Source of the DNA: GCA-002784865 sp035646815
GTDB lineage: Bacteria > Patescibacteriota > Microgenomatia > Levybacterales > UBA12049
Reading direction: 5' to 3'
DNA length: 63,180 bases
Assembly (NCBI GenBank): GCA_035646815.1
Contig: DASRON010000014.1
Span: 1 to 63,180, forward strand
Shown: one piece after another, positions 51,293 to 60,942 of the stretch
Position numbering within the stretch: the stretch's first letter is position 1
How the letters are laid out: each line of letters starts with the position of its first letter
Translations under genes and position numbers: made by a program
The notes under the pieces: generated by a model
What the model was told of the DNA's origin: nothing
What the model saw: only the letters and a program-made list of their open reading frames with translations
Databases searched by the model: none

Positions 51293-51796
51293 ATGGATTC
51301 ATTTGAAAAATTTTACAATAAAGCTCTTCATTTTTTATCATTTCGTCCCAGATCAGAAAAAGAAGTAAGAAATTATTTCATAAAACCACGAAGAACGAAG
51401 TCAGGCTTTGTTAAAAAAAATATATCAGAAGAAACAATGGATAAAATTATAACAAGGCTCAAAAAACAAAGATTTATTAACGATAAAGAATTTGTTAAGT
51501 GGTGGATTGAACAAAGATTAAAATTTAGACCAAGAGCATGGAGAATAATTAAAATGGAGCTGGCAAGAAAAGGAATATCTCAAGAGATTTCTGATCCAAT
51601 AATTCAAAGTTTGGAATTTAGAATCCAAAATGATTTAGAGTTAGCAAAAAGACTTGTCCAAAAAAGGATAAATAGATATAAAAATTTATCAAAGATAGAA
51701 ATTTATCAAAAAATGGGAAGATTTTTAGCGTCAAAAGGTTTTGACTATGGAATAATAAAAAAAGTATTAGGCTTGACGGTTGATAGTAGCAAATAG
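51293..51796 (+). CDS. recX: Regulatory protein RecX
   Basis: A 167-residue all-helical protein. It carries the RecX repeats: ALHFLSFRPRSEKEVRNYF at the start, RLKKQRFINDKEFVKWWIE, and FRPRAWRIIKMELARKGIS. RecX caps RecA filaments and limits their growth. It follows recA directly and is probably co-transcribed. Confidence 0.9.
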   Translation: MDSFEKFYNKALHFLSFRPRSEKEVRNYFIKPRRTKSGFVKKNISEETMDKIITRLKKQRFINDKEFVKWWIEQRLKFRPRAWRIIKMELARKGISQEISDPIIQSLEFRIQNDLELAKRLVQKRINRYKNLSKIEIYQKMGRFLASKGFDYGIIKKVLGLTVDSSK

Positions 51797-51923
51797 TATA
51801 ATTTAAGATGGCAAATAGGAATTGTCAGAGGAATATGAAAAGTTTAATTTACAAACCCTCTTTTGACATTTATAGGACTTTTAAATAAGGTTTTTCTTCT
51901 TATTGCCTCATAAAATATAATAT

Positions 51924-53180
51924 ATGCAAAATCAGGATTTAGTAAAACTTGAAGAGAAACTTCTTGAAAGAGAAGAAAGAATTGACAGGGAAAAAGAAAA
52001 ACTTGAAAAAGAAAGAGAAGAATTAAAAAAACTCAAAGATGATTTTAGGGAAAAACTTTCTAAAGTTTCTGGTTTAACCTCAGAGGAAGCAAGAAAAGAA
52101 CTCCTTATACAAACAGAAGAAAGAGAATCTCAGGCAGTTGCTAAAATAATTAGAGAAAAAGAAGAAGTTGCAAAGAAAACTGCTGACAAAAAAGCCCAAG
52201 AAATATTAATTGACAGTATGCGTCATGGAGCTCTTAATTACATAGCTGAATTTACGGTTTCAACTGTAAGAATTTCTGATGAAGATATTAAAGGAAGAAT
52301 TATTGGTAAAGAAGGAAGAAATATTAGAGCATTTGAACAAGCAACAGGTGTAGATGTTGATCTTGATGAAGAAGGCATAATTAGACTTTCCAGTTTTGAT
52401 CAGGTAAGAAGAGAAATTGCCAGAAGATCTCTTGAAAAACTTATTAAAGACACCAGGATTCAACCTTTTAGAATTGAAGAGCTTGTCGAACAAACAAAAA
52501 AAGAAGTTGAAAAAATTATGTTCGAAGAAGGAGAAAAACTTTCTCATGAAGCAGGGGTATTTAATCTCTCAGCAGATCTACTGTCAATATTAGGAAGATT
52601 TAAGTTTAGAACTTCTTATGGACAAAATTTAATTGTTCATACTCTTGAAGAAACTAAGATAGGTGTTCATATAGCACAAGAAGTTGGAGCTGATGCAAAT
52701 ATCGTAAGACTTGGGTGCTTGCTTCATGATGTGGGTAAGGTTGTAGAAGGAGAGGGTAATCATGTAAAGCTGGGAGCAGAACTTTTAAAAAGATACAATA
52801 TACCAGAACCTGTTATAAATTGTGTTTTAGAACATCATGAAGATAAACCATTTTCTTCTATGGAATCAATTATTGTTTACATAGCAGATGCTATTTCAGG
52901 AGCGCGCCCAGGAGCAAGATATGAAGATGTAGAAGAGTATGCAAAAAGACTTACTGAAATGGAAGAAATGGCAAAAAAATACGAAGGTGTTCAAGATGCC
53001 TATGCTTTTGAGGCAGGAAGAGAGTTAAGAATTATTATTGATCCAGGTAGACTAGATGATGCACAGACAACAGTGCTTGCTTCCAAAATTAGAGACGAAA
53101 TAGGAAAAGCACTTGCTGTTCCTGGAGATGTAAAAGTTACAGCAATTAGAGAATTTAGGGCAATCTCCTCTCATTCTTAA
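51924..53180 (+). CDS. rny: Ribonuclease Y, without membrane anchor
   Basis: A 418-residue RNase Y that starts mRNA decay. Residues about 1-90 are a Glu/Lys-rich coiled coil. A KH domain follows (IKGRIIGKEGRNIRAFE), then the HD domain with LLHDVGKVVEGEGNH and EHHEDKPF. The usual N-terminal membrane helix is missing, and the protein is about 100 residues short of the typical 510-520. A TATAAT or TAAAAT box lies within seven bases of the ATG, which makes a missed upstream start less likely. Confidence 0.93.
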   Translation: MQNQDLVKLEEKLLEREERIDREKEKLEKEREELKKLKDDFREKLSKVSGLTSEEARKELLIQTEERESQAVAKIIREKEEVAKKTADKKAQEILIDSMRHGALNYIAEFTVSTVRISDEDIKGRIIGKEGRNIRAFEQATGVDVDLDEEGIIRLSSFDQVRREIARRSLEKLIKDTRIQPFRIEELVEQTKKEVEKIMFEEGEKLSHEAGVFNLSADLLSILGRFKFRTSYGQNLIVHTLEETKIGVHIAQEVGADANIVRLGCLLHDVGKVVEGEGNHVKLGAELLKRYNIPEPVINCVLEHHEDKPFSSMESIIVYIADAISGARPGARYEDVEEYAKRLTEMEEMAKKYEGVQDAYAFEAGRELRIIIDPGRLDDAQTTVLASKIRDEIGKALAVPGDVKVTAIREFRAISSHS

Positions 53181-53216
53181 CATCAATAGCTAAAACCTTT
53201 TTTATTAAATTAACCC

Positions 53217-53246
53217 TTGACAAGCTATTCGATTTCATTGTATTTT
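53217..53246 (+). promoter_or_regulatory. HU gene promoter
   Basis: TTGACA (53217-53222), an 18-base spacer and TATTTT (53241-53246). The leader of about 95 bases ends with AAAGGAGGTGATA, a nearly full anti-16S match eight bases before the ATG. Confidence 0.7.
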
Positions 53247-53346
53247 AGACCTAATCTTATTTAATAAATAAATTTATTAACTTACAAATTTTAACCCTAT
53301 ATGAATCTACAAATAATTTTATGCAGAATAAAGGAGGTGATAGTAA

Positions 53347-53619
53347 ATGACAAAAAATGATCTCATCGCATTAGTTGCGAAAAAAGCAAATCTTACAAAT
53401 AAAGCATCAAGAGACGCTGTAACTCATTTTCTGAATGGAATAAGAGATTCACTTAAAAGAGGAGAAAAAGTTGTAATTACAGGTTTTGGAACATTTAGTG
53501 TTAGAAAAAGAGCACAAAGGCCAGGTAGAAATCCAAAAACAGGAGAAAAAATTACGATTAGCGCAAGAAATGCTCCTGGTTTTACACCGGGTAAGACATT
53601 AAAAAAAGCGGTAAAATAA
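53347..53619 (+). CDS. hup: DNA-binding protein HU
   Basis: A 90-residue HU/IHF family protein. It has the helical start MTKNDLIALVAKKANLT, GEKVVITGFGTFSVRKR, and the DNA-arm segment RPGRNPKTGEKITI followed by PGFTPGKTLKKAV. It compacts DNA. Unlike most operon-leading genes here, it has a long leader and a very strong ribosome site. Confidence 0.96.
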   Translation: MTKNDLIALVAKKANLTNKASRDAVTHFLNGIRDSLKRGEKVVITGFGTFSVRKRAQRPGRNPKTGEKITISARNAPGFTPGKTLKKAVK

Positions 53620-53625
53620 TTCTGA

Positions 53626-53631
53626 TATAAT
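53626..53631 (+). promoter_or_regulatory. Extended -10 of the permease gene (leaderless)
   Basis: TGATATAAT, with the hexamer at 53626-53631, six bases before the GTG start at 53638. Confidence 0.5.
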
Positions 53632-53637
53632 GTTCTT

Positions 53638-54672
53638 GTGACGCTAAGATTAAGAATGACTTTTTTTGTCGTTCTGGCAGGGTTATTCATTTGGTTTTTA
53701 TACATTGACAGAGCGATCTTGACACCATTTGTATTGGCTGCAATTTTTGCCTATGTTTTTAATCCAATAGTAAATTTTCTGTATCTTAAAGTAAAACTTC
53801 CTCGTACATTTTCAATACTTATAATTTATCTTTTAATAATGAGCTTAGTGGTAACACTCAGCATTTTTTCAACAAGGAGGATTTTAAGCGAATCCTTAGA
53901 ATTTAATCAATTTATTTCAAAAACAGTTAATATAACTAAAACGCAAATAAATTCTTTGCCTGATTATATTAAACCAACAGCAAAGGAAGCTTTAATTAGT
54001 CTTGAACAGTCAAAGATTTTTTCTTCACAATCATTATTTTCATTATTTCCACAAGCAATTTCTAAAATAGTAAGTTTTTTTATATTTCTTTTTGCAGCTT
54101 TTTACTTTCTCAAAGATGGAAATTTTATGCTAAATAAATTTTTAAATTTAATTCCAATAAAGCATAAAATTGAAGTAGAGATTACCTTAAGAAGAATAAA
54201 CAAGATTTTTGGAGCATATTTACGTGGACAAATTTTTTTAGTTTTTATTGTTTCTCTTATTTTGTTCATAGCGTTATCAATTTTAGGAGTTAAATTTGCT
54301 TTAATTATATCAATATTTTCTGGTTTTGCTGAGATAGTGCCAATAATTGGCCCTATTGTTGCAGGTACTGTTGCAACATTGGTTGTATTAATAAGTGGAG
54401 TGTCAAATTTTAATTTGACACCAATTCATGCGTCAATTATTGTAATTATAATTTATTTTGTAACTCGTCAATTAGAAGATTATTCTATTATTCCTTATGT
54501 TATGGGAAAAATAACAGAGTTACATCCTTTAATAATTCTTTTTGCAGTTATCTCAGGTGGGCATCTTTTTGGGATACTTGGTTTTATATTAGCGGTTCCA
54601 ATAGCTGGAGTTATAAAAATTATTCTAGGTTTTACGTTAGATAAGATAAACTCTTCAAGTAGGTCTAAGTAA
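53638..54672 (+). CDS. AI-2E family transporter-like permease
   Basis: A 344-residue membrane protein with about seven or eight helices. Family segments include AFYFLKDG, the loop NKIFGAYLRGQ, and GFAEIVPIIGPIVAG and HPLIILFAVISGGHLFGILG near the end. The family includes AI-2 exporters and Na+/H+ antiporters, so the substrate is uncertain. The start is GTG, with a -10 box directly before it. It converges with the RNase P RNA gene. Confidence 0.88.
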   Translation: MTLRLRMTFFVVLAGLFIWFLYIDRAILTPFVLAAIFAYVFNPIVNFLYLKVKLPRTFSILIIYLLIMSLVVTLSIFSTRRILSESLEFNQFISKTVNITKTQINSLPDYIKPTAKEALISLEQSKIFSSQSLFSLFPQAISKIVSFFIFLFAAFYFLKDGNFMLNKFLNLIPIKHKIEVEITLRRINKIFGAYLRGQIFLVFIVSLILFIALSILGVKFALIISIFSGFAEIVPIIGPIVAGTVATLVVLISGVSNFNLTPIHASIIVIIIYFVTRQLEDYSIIPYVMGKITELHPLIILFAVISGGHLFGILGFILAVPIAGVIKIILGFTLDKINSSSRSK

Positions 54673-54679
54673 AAAGACT

Positions 54680-55028
54680 CCAGGAAATAAATAAGCCAGA
54701 TTCTGTTTTAGTTGCAATCTGTCTCAGTTGTGATGTTTGGTCACGTCTGCCTCGTTTTAATTCGAGGTGCCCTCTACTTTGATGCTCCCGTAAAGCAGGT
54801 AATAACGCATCATTCGGAGGTTGCAGCAGGTGGGATTGCCCGTTTCACATCCACTCGTCTCTGTTGCTCTCAGATTCTGTTAATTCAAAATCTGTCTTAA
54901 GATTCACATGTGGATAAAAATCTTAAGAACCAGCTATTGCTAGTTGGAGCTTACACTCCATCCCCGGCTTTACACCTGTCTGGACTTTCCTGTCTCGATA
55001 AAATCGAGACTAGCAACCTATTTCCTGG
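54680..55028 (-). ncRNA. rnpB: RNase P RNA (bacterial type A)
   Basis: On the minus strand the ends pair as P1 (CCAGGAAATA with TATTTCCTGG). The 5' part has GAGACAGGAAAGTCC, the conserved CR-I core, and the 3' end has AGAATCTGGCTTA. This is the catalytic RNA that trims tRNA 5' ends. The length is about 349 bases. The exact ends are approximate. Confidence 0.93.
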
Positions 55029-55080
55029 AATCCAAGTAATATTATAGCAAAAAACTTAGTTTTTGTAAAAACTAGAGGCC

Positions 55081-57960
55081 TTAAGAAGAGCAAAGCATTT
55101 TATATTCACAGTTTAAGCAGAACTTATTTTTGCTACAGATAAAATCACTTTTTGAAATCTCGTCTGCTTTGTTTAAAATTTTTTCTTTTGCGTCTTCTAG
55201 TTGTTTTTTTGTTCTCGTAGTGCTAATTTTTTTTCCTTCTTCAAGAAAATATAACGAAAGAATAATCTCTTCAGGTTTTTTATTAAGAGGAATTTCTTTT
55301 ACTTCTGTTGCAGCTAAAGCGTAAACTGTAAGTTGCATATCATTTTTTAAAAATTTTTCATCAGGAATTTTTCCTCCGGTTTTATAATCTATTATTTCAA
55401 TCTTATTGTTTTCTAGGCGGTCAATTCTATCTATTCTTCCCCCAATTTTTAAACCTTTGATTGTAAAATTAAAAGGGTATTCTAGTTTGTCTGGAAGCTT
55501 TTTTTTATTAAGATTTACTTTAAGAAAATTTTGAATGATTTTTTTTGCTTTCTCAAAAGCTTTTTTTTCATGTTCTTTGCTATGGAAACCTTCATTTATC
55601 CAGTTTTTATTTATTAAGTTTTCTATATTTCTAATATCTATTTTTTCTCCTTTAATTAATGCTTGATAAAAATCCCTAAGAGTAGAATGAACACTTGTTC
55701 CAAAACTTTGCGCTGAAGATTGAGCTGTTGGAACCCTTAAAAGGTATTTTAATTTATAATGTAGAGGGCAAATATCAAAAGTTTGAATTTGAGAATAAGA
55801 AAGATAGTTTATAGAAATATTTTTTTTAACTGGAGTTAAGATTGGCATTGCTTGCTTCCAATTTAACAAAGAAAGTTGACCATTGTTTTTAGTATTATCT
55901 TTTTCAAGAATTTTTAAAACATTTTTTTCTCCTATAGATTCATATACAAACGGAGATATTTTTCTTGTTCTTTTTCCTTCTCCATAATATTTCGAAGCAG
56001 TCATAAATAATAAATCTTTTGCTCTAGTCATTCCAACATAAAATAATCTTCTTTCCTCTTCTAGGTGAAAATCTCCAATTGGTAAAATTTCTTTTATGAA
56101 TTCAGATGGAATAGGAATTGCTTCATGCCTTTCTCTTGTAGGGAAGCGTTGAGAAACAAGATTTATCAAAAAGACTACAGAAAACTCAAGTCCCTTACTT
56201 GAGTGTATAGACAAAATATTAACAGCATTGTTTTCTGTCCAATCAACATTAGTACTTAAAGGACTTTCTCCTACTTGCATTGAAAGATCAATCCAATCAA
56301 CAACTTCAAAAACAGTAGAGTTTTCATGATCTGTTTCATATGCTTTTAATTTGTCAAAAAATCGTGCCATATTTTTTGCGGCAATTTCATCCTTTTCTGT
56401 TTCAGGATTTACAAGTTCTTTTAAATATCCACTATCGGTTAAAAAATAAAAAAGTATTTGTCCCGCAGTTTCCTTAGGGACAAGTTTTAAATGTTTTTTT
56501 ATCATACGGCTTAAGTTCTTTATTTTTTCTTTTGTTTTAATTCCCAGAGGTATTTCATCGATTTTAGTTAGTGTTTCAAAAAGTGAATAATTTTTTCTTT
56601 TTGATAGATTTAAGAGCGAAGCAATTTCTATTGCATCAAGTTTAAAAATTGGCATTGTCAAAACTCTATATAGGGAAGTTGAGTCATTAAAATTATATAA
56701 AACTTTTAAATAAGAAATTAAATCTTTTATCACTTCTTGCTTGAATAATTTTCCAGGTCCTAAAAATTGAAAAGGAATTCTTTTTCGTTCAAATGCTCTA
56801 ATGAAAGAGTGAGCGTGATCATTTGCTCTAACTAAGATAGCAATATCTTTAAACAAATATTTATTACTTAAGACAAGCTCATTAATTTTTTTGGCAACTA
56901 AGTCTGCTTCGTCTTCTACTTTTTCTGAAAATATAAATTCTATTATTTCTCCATTAATTCTTCTCTCAGATGTTAATTTTTTGCTTATTTTTTCTTTTGC
57001 CTCAAGTCGGTCTGGATTATTAAATTGAATTAGATTATATGAACTATCAAGAATTTCTTTTGTAGATCTGTAATTTTTTGTTAGCGTTACAATTTTTGCA
57101 TCTGAAAAATTTTTCTTAAATTGGATAATATTTGATATAGAACTTCCTCTAAAACGATAAATTGATTGATCATCATCTCCGACAACAGTTATATTTCTTT
57201 TTTCTTTTGAAAGAAATTCAGCTAACTTATTTTGTGCGTAATTAGTGTCTTGAAATTCATCAACTAAAATGTATTGAAATTGTTTTTGATAGTTTTTAAG
57301 AATATTTTTTCGTTTTCTAAAAAGATTCAAGGTGTTTGAGATTAGATCTGAAAAATCCATAGCTCCTTCTTTTATTTTTATTTCCTCGTAAGTTTTGTAA
57401 GCGTTTGCAAGCTCAACTATTTTCTCAATTTCTTCTTTCCCGAATTTTTTATTAACTTTTATTTTTTTTACATATTTTAAATATTCATCTACATTTACAT
57501 CTTCATCTTTTAACCTGCTAAAATGCTGGAGTAATGCCCCTAAAAATTTATTAGGGTTTCCAAGCGGTCTAAAGTATTTAAGATTGAATTTAAAAAGATT
57601 AGTTCTTATTAAAAGAATGCTTTCTGCTTCTGTTAAAAGTTTATATCCTGAATTTAGCCCTATGTGCATTGATTCTTGACGGAGAATTCGATCGCAAAAA
57701 GAATGAAATGTAGAAATCCACATTTGAGTATATCCGTAAGGCATTGCCTTATCAACTCTTTCTTCCATTTCCATTGCTGCTTTTTCTGTAAAGGTAAGCG
57801 CTAGTATTTCAGAAGGTTTTACCTTTTTTTTGAGGATTAAATATTTTATTCGTTCTGTAATAACCGTAGTTTTTCCTGTTCCTGCCCCAGCAATTATTAA
57901 AAGAGGTCCTTTCCCATGATTTATTGCTTTGAGCTGCTGTTTATTAAGCTTCTTATCCAT
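55081..57960 (-). CDS. UvrD/PcrA-type helicase with C-terminal RecB-like nuclease
   Basis: A 959-residue SF1 helicase. The motifs are GAGTGKT (25-31), DEFQDTNYAQ, GDDDQSIYRFRG, and IHSSKGLEFSVVFL near motif V. The C-terminal third is a PD-(D/E)XK nuclease: SQIQTFDICPLHYKLKY, GRIDRIDR, EIIDYKTGG and QLTVYALA. One cysteine before the domain and CLNCEYKMLC at the end match the AddB-type 4Fe-4S pattern. It looks like a single-chain AddA/RecB-like enzyme for broken DNA ends. No recC or addB partner is in view. Confidence 0.92.
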   Translation of the reverse strand: MDKKLNKQQLKAINHGKGPLLIIAGAGTGKTTVITERIKYLILKKKVKPSEILALTFTEKAAMEMEERVDKAMPYGYTQMWISTFHSFCDRILRQESMHIGLNSGYKLLTEAESILLIRTNLFKFNLKYFRPLGNPNKFLGALLQHFSRLKDEDVNVDEYLKYVKKIKVNKKFGKEEIEKIVELANAYKTYEEIKIKEGAMDFSDLISNTLNLFRKRKNILKNYQKQFQYILVDEFQDTNYAQNKLAEFLSKEKRNITVVGDDDQSIYRFRGSSISNIIQFKKNFSDAKIVTLTKNYRSTKEILDSSYNLIQFNNPDRLEAKEKISKKLTSERRINGEIIEFIFSEKVEDEADLVAKKINELVLSNKYLFKDIAILVRANDHAHSFIRAFERKRIPFQFLGPGKLFKQEVIKDLISYLKVLYNFNDSTSLYRVLTMPIFKLDAIEIASLLNLSKRKNYSLFETLTKIDEIPLGIKTKEKIKNLSRMIKKHLKLVPKETAGQILFYFLTDSGYLKELVNPETEKDEIAAKNMARFFDKLKAYETDHENSTVFEVVDWIDLSMQVGESPLSTNVDWTENNAVNILSIHSSKGLEFSVVFLINLVSQRFPTRERHEAIPIPSEFIKEILPIGDFHLEEERRLFYVGMTRAKDLLFMTASKYYGEGKRTRKISPFVYESIGEKNVLKILEKDNTKNNGQLSLLNWKQAMPILTPVKKNISINYLSYSQIQTFDICPLHYKLKYLLRVPTAQSSAQSFGTSVHSTLRDFYQALIKGEKIDIRNIENLINKNWINEGFHSKEHEKKAFEKAKKIIQNFLKVNLNKKKLPDKLEYPFNFTIKGLKIGGRIDRIDRLENNKIEIIDYKTGGKIPDEKFLKNDMQLTVYALAATEVKEIPLNKKPEEIILSLYFLEEGKKISTTRTKKQLEDAKEKILNKADEISKSDFICSKNKFCLNCEYKMLCSS

Positions 57961-57989
57961 TTAAGCAGAGGTAATTGTATCACAAAAAA

Positions 57990-58397
57990 TTATTGGACTA
58001 TTATGGTTCCTGTTCGACTTGGATTAAGATGATCGTGATAGTTATATGTTCCAGCTTTTTCAAAAACTGCCTGAACAGAAGATTCAGCTCCAAATTCACC
58101 TAGATTTAAAAATGGGAAAAGCAAGTGATCAGGATGATTATCTGAGTTTACAGTTGCAGAGTCTCCGCTTTTATTAATCCAAATAATTCTTGTTCCGGTT
58201 TTTATGGTTAGTTCTTTTGGGCTAAAACCTTCTTTTGAAAGTGTGACTGTTTCCTTAGTTTCTTCAGATTGAGTATTCGAAGGTGAATCAGTTGAATTAT
58301 CCTTCTTAGGAAGAAACGCATTTTTGTTTACAGAATAGTACATAACTCCAACTAAGAAAAGAATAGCAACAGTTATATAGAGAAGTCTTTTATCCAT
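57990..58397 (-). CDS. Cupredoxin-fold anchored protein, copper site lost
   Basis: A 135-residue protein with an N-terminal membrane helix (about 4-22), a Ser/Thr/Glu-rich linker and a cupredoxin domain (VTLSKEGFSPKELTIKTG onward). Where copper proteins read YHCxxHPxMxGT, this one reads YHDHLNPSRTGT. So Cys, His and Met ligands are Asp, Asn and Arg. A blue copper site is therefore unlikely. It may bind another metal through its histidines or serve as a structural outer domain. Confidence 0.8.
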   Translation of the reverse strand: MDKRLLYITVAILFLVGVMYYSVNKNAFLPKKDNSTDSPSNTQSEETKETVTLSKEGFSPKELTIKTGTRIIWINKSGDSATVNSDNHPDHLLFPFLNLGEFGAESSVQAVFEKAGTYNYHDHLNPSRTGTIIVQ

Positions 58398-58436
58398 ATT
58401 AATACAACAATAGCATTTGATTAAAATAAACGCAAA

Positions 58437-59420
58437 TTAATTTTTTTTGTCTTGTTTTGTAATTTTTTCTTCCAGTCGTTTTGTAATATTTATCTTTTGT
58501 CCTATTTCTAAAAAACCACTAAAAACATTACTAAACTGAGAAGATGCATTACCCAAATGTTTGCCTAAAACACTTAAGCTTTCATTTACTTTATTGTAGT
58601 CTGTTTGAAGACCTCTAATCATGGTAAATATTTCTTTTGATTTTTCTTCAATTTTTCTTCCTTCAAAAGAAAGTAAGATGGTTTGTAGATGCGCATATAA
58701 TGTGGAAGGAGATACAATGTAAACGCGTTCGCTTCTTGCAAAATCCATAATTTCAGGAAGGTTTACTATTTCATAATAGACGGATTCACTTGGAACATAC
58801 ATTAAGGCAAAATCCATAGTCCCTTCACTTGGGAGAATATATTTTTTTGAAATTGTACTAATATGTTTTTTTATATCTCTTACAAATTCTCTTTGAAAAG
58901 CACTTCTTTCAGTTTTTACATCAGTTTTAAACATTTTTTGAAAATTTTCCATTGGGAATTTTGAATCTATTGGTAAAATTCCAGCATCTGTTTTTATTGC
59001 GGCATCAACTCTGTCTCCAGTCTTAAATTCGTATTGTAAAAAAAAGTTACTTTTTGGAAACATTTGAGAAATTAGATCTTTTAGAACATGTTCTCCAATA
59101 TTACCTCTTAGCTTTGGGCTTTTTAAAAATTCCTGAAGCTCTTTCATGCTTCTTCCTATTTCACTCATTTGACCAACTTCTTTTCCAACACTTTGCATGG
59201 CCAAAGCTGTTTTATCTAATCTTTCAATTAATTGTTTTGAATTTTCATGAAGAGTTCTATTCATAGTAGAAGTAGAAGAATCTAATGATTTTTGCATTGT
59301 TTTTAGCCATTCGAGAAGTAGTTCATCAGATTTGGATTTACTTATTTGTGAAACTTTTCGATAAAGCAAGAGAATAGCAACCACAAGGATTATGAGAATA
59401 ATTAATAGTTCATATTGCAT
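58437..59420 (-). CDS. rmuC: DNA recombination protein RmuC family
   Basis: A 327-residue protein with an N-terminal membrane helix (about 4-20), a coiled-coil region to about residue 95 and the RmuC core. Core segments are RGNIGEHVLKDLISQMFP, DSKFPMENFQKMF and PSESVYYEIVNLPEIMDFAR. The core is a predicted restriction-endonuclease-like fold, and RmuC limits inversions in E. coli. A -10 box lies directly before the ATG. Confidence 0.9.
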   Translation of the reverse strand: MQYELLIILIILVVAILLLYRKVSQISKSKSDELLLEWLKTMQKSLDSSTSTMNRTLHENSKQLIERLDKTALAMQSVGKEVGQMSEIGRSMKELQEFLKSPKLRGNIGEHVLKDLISQMFPKSNFFLQYEFKTGDRVDAAIKTDAGILPIDSKFPMENFQKMFKTDVKTERSAFQREFVRDIKKHISTISKKYILPSEGTMDFALMYVPSESVYYEIVNLPEIMDFARSERVYIVSPSTLYAHLQTILLSFEGRKIEEKSKEIFTMIRGLQTDYNKVNESLSVLGKHLGNASSQFSNVFSGFLEIGQKINITKRLEEKITKQDKKN

Positions 59421-59426
59421 TCTTTT

Positions 59427-59435
59427 ATTTTACCA
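59427..59435 (-). promoter_or_regulatory. Extended -10 of rmuC (leaderless)
   Basis: TGGTAAAAT on the minus strand (hexamer 59432-59427), six bases before the ATG at 59420. Confidence 0.5.
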
Positions 59436-60479
59436 CTAATTGAAATAAAGTTCGGGATTAGCAGTGATTTTCTCTAGAGGAATAGGTTTTCCTCTAAAGA
59501 ATGCACAAGCACCAATCATAGAAGCATTATCAGTGCAGAGCCATTTTTCGGGAACAAAAAAATCTATGTTTATCTTGTTATCTTTAATTTCTTTTAAGAA
59601 TTGATTTTCAAGCTTTTTATTTGCAGAAACACCGCCTGAGATAAGAATTGATTTAACACTATATTCTTTTACAGCTTTAATTGTTTTTCTTATTAAAACA
59701 TCAATAATTGCTTTTTGAAGAGATGCAGAAAGATCAGCAACTTGCTTGTTGTCTATTTTTACAATTGTTTTAACTTCTCTTAAAACTGCAGTCTTAAGAC
59801 CACTAAAGCTGAAATCAAAATCAAGAGATCCAATTAGAGGGCGAGGAAAATTATATTTCTTTTCGTCTCCTTTGCTTGCCGCTTCTTCAATATTTGGACC
59901 TCCTGGATAAGGAAGATTTAAGAGCCTTCCTATTTTATCAAAGGCTTCACCTGCAGCATCATCTCTTGTTCCACCAAGCCATTTAATATTATTATGATTT
60001 CTCATTAACAAAAGATCAGTGTGTCCACCTGAAACAACTAAAACAATTGCCGGGAACGTAATGTCTTTCTTAATTGCATCTTGTTTAACAAAATTTGCAT
60101 AAATATGTCCGTATAAATGATTAACTGGAATTATTGGTTTTTTCCAAAGTAAAGATAAGGTTTTAGCAGTTTCGACACCTATTAAAAGAGATCCAATTAG
60201 TCCTGGTCCAATAGTTACAGCAATTTGATCAATATCAGGTATATTGTCTTTAGATGTTTTTATTTTAGCTTTTTTAAATGCTTCTTCTATAATAGGTATG
60301 AGATATTTTATTTGTTCTCTTGCAGCTACTTCAGGAATGATTCCTCCAGTTTTTGCATGAAGCTTAAGAGAGGATGAAATAACGTTTGACAAAATTTTTA
60401 CCTTTTTATCTTTAGGTTTTCCTTCAATAATTGCTGCAGCTGTTTCGTCGCAAGAGGTTTCAATTGCTAATATTTTCAT
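59436..60479 (-). CDS. tsaD: tRNA N6-threonylcarbamoyladenosine synthase subunit TsaD
   Basis: A 347-residue ASKHA-fold enzyme that makes t6A37 in ANN-decoding tRNAs. It has the start ILAIETSCDETAAAI, the metal-binding HLYGHIYANF (His121 and His125), VSGGHTDLLLM and the Asp of WLCTDNASMIGACA. Its start overlaps the DUF192 gene by 20 bases. The partner genes tsaB, tsaC and tsaE are not in view. Confidence 0.95.
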   Translation of the reverse strand: MKILAIETSCDETAAAIIEGKPKDKKVKILSNVISSSLKLHAKTGGIIPEVAAREQIKYLIPIIEEAFKKAKIKTSKDNIPDIDQIAVTIGPGLIGSLLIGVETAKTLSLLWKKPIIPVNHLYGHIYANFVKQDAIKKDITFPAIVLVVSGGHTDLLLMRNHNNIKWLGGTRDDAAGEAFDKIGRLLNLPYPGGPNIEEAASKGDEKKYNFPRPLIGSLDFDFSFSGLKTAVLREVKTIVKIDNKQVADLSASLQKAIIDVLIRKTIKAVKEYSVKSILISGGVSANKKLENQFLKEIKDNKINIDFFVPEKWLCTDNASMIGACAFFRGKPIPLEKITANPELYFN

Positions 60480-60942
60480 ACTTTACTTCATTTCCGGTTT
60501 TAATTTTATATTCTTTAACAAGACCTGCATTTATTTCTAAAACTGTATCAGAGGTTTCAGATGGTTGATAAACAACAAGTTTTCCTTTAACCTCCTTAGG
60601 AGGTTTAACATTTTCAAATATTGTTACGATTTTTCCTTTCTTTATATAAATGATATCAATTGGGAATTGCATATTTTTCATCCAAAAACCATAATAATCC
60701 TCTTTATTAAATGGAAAGAGCATTCCTTGATTCTTAGCTAGATTTTTTTTATTTGATAGTCCTATTTCTTTTTCTTTTGCAGATTTTGCAATAGTTATTT
60801 TGAAAACATGATTATTTATATTTGCGGTTGCTTGTTTTTTGAAAAAAAGATTTTCCTTAAAAAACACTCTTGATACACCAAAGGAAATAAAAAGAACAAT
60901 GACAATGATAACAAGTCCAAACAAAATGGTTTTTAAATTCAT
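60460..60942 (-). CDS. DUF192 family anchored protein
   Basis: A 160-residue protein with an N-terminal membrane helix (about 5-26) and a DUF192 domain. Core motifs are KEKEIGLSNKKNLAKNQGML, FWMKNMQFPIDIIYI and VLEINAGLVKEYKIKTG. DUF192 proteins are small secreted or anchored beta-rich domains of unknown role. It overlaps both neighbours by a few bases, so it is co-transcribed. Confidence 0.88.
   Translation of the reverse strand: MNLKTILFGLVIIVIVLFISFGVSRVFFKENLFFKKQATANINNHVFKITIAKSAKEKEIGLSNKKNLAKNQGMLFPFNKEDYYGFWMKNMQFPIDIIYIKKGKIVTIFENVKPPKEVKGKLVVYQPSETSDTVLEINAGLVKEYKIKTGNEVKYENISN

Noticed and set aside
54712..54900. Plus-strand ORF of 62 codons
   Set aside because: It lies wholly inside the RNase P RNA gene on the other strand and has no protein-like features.
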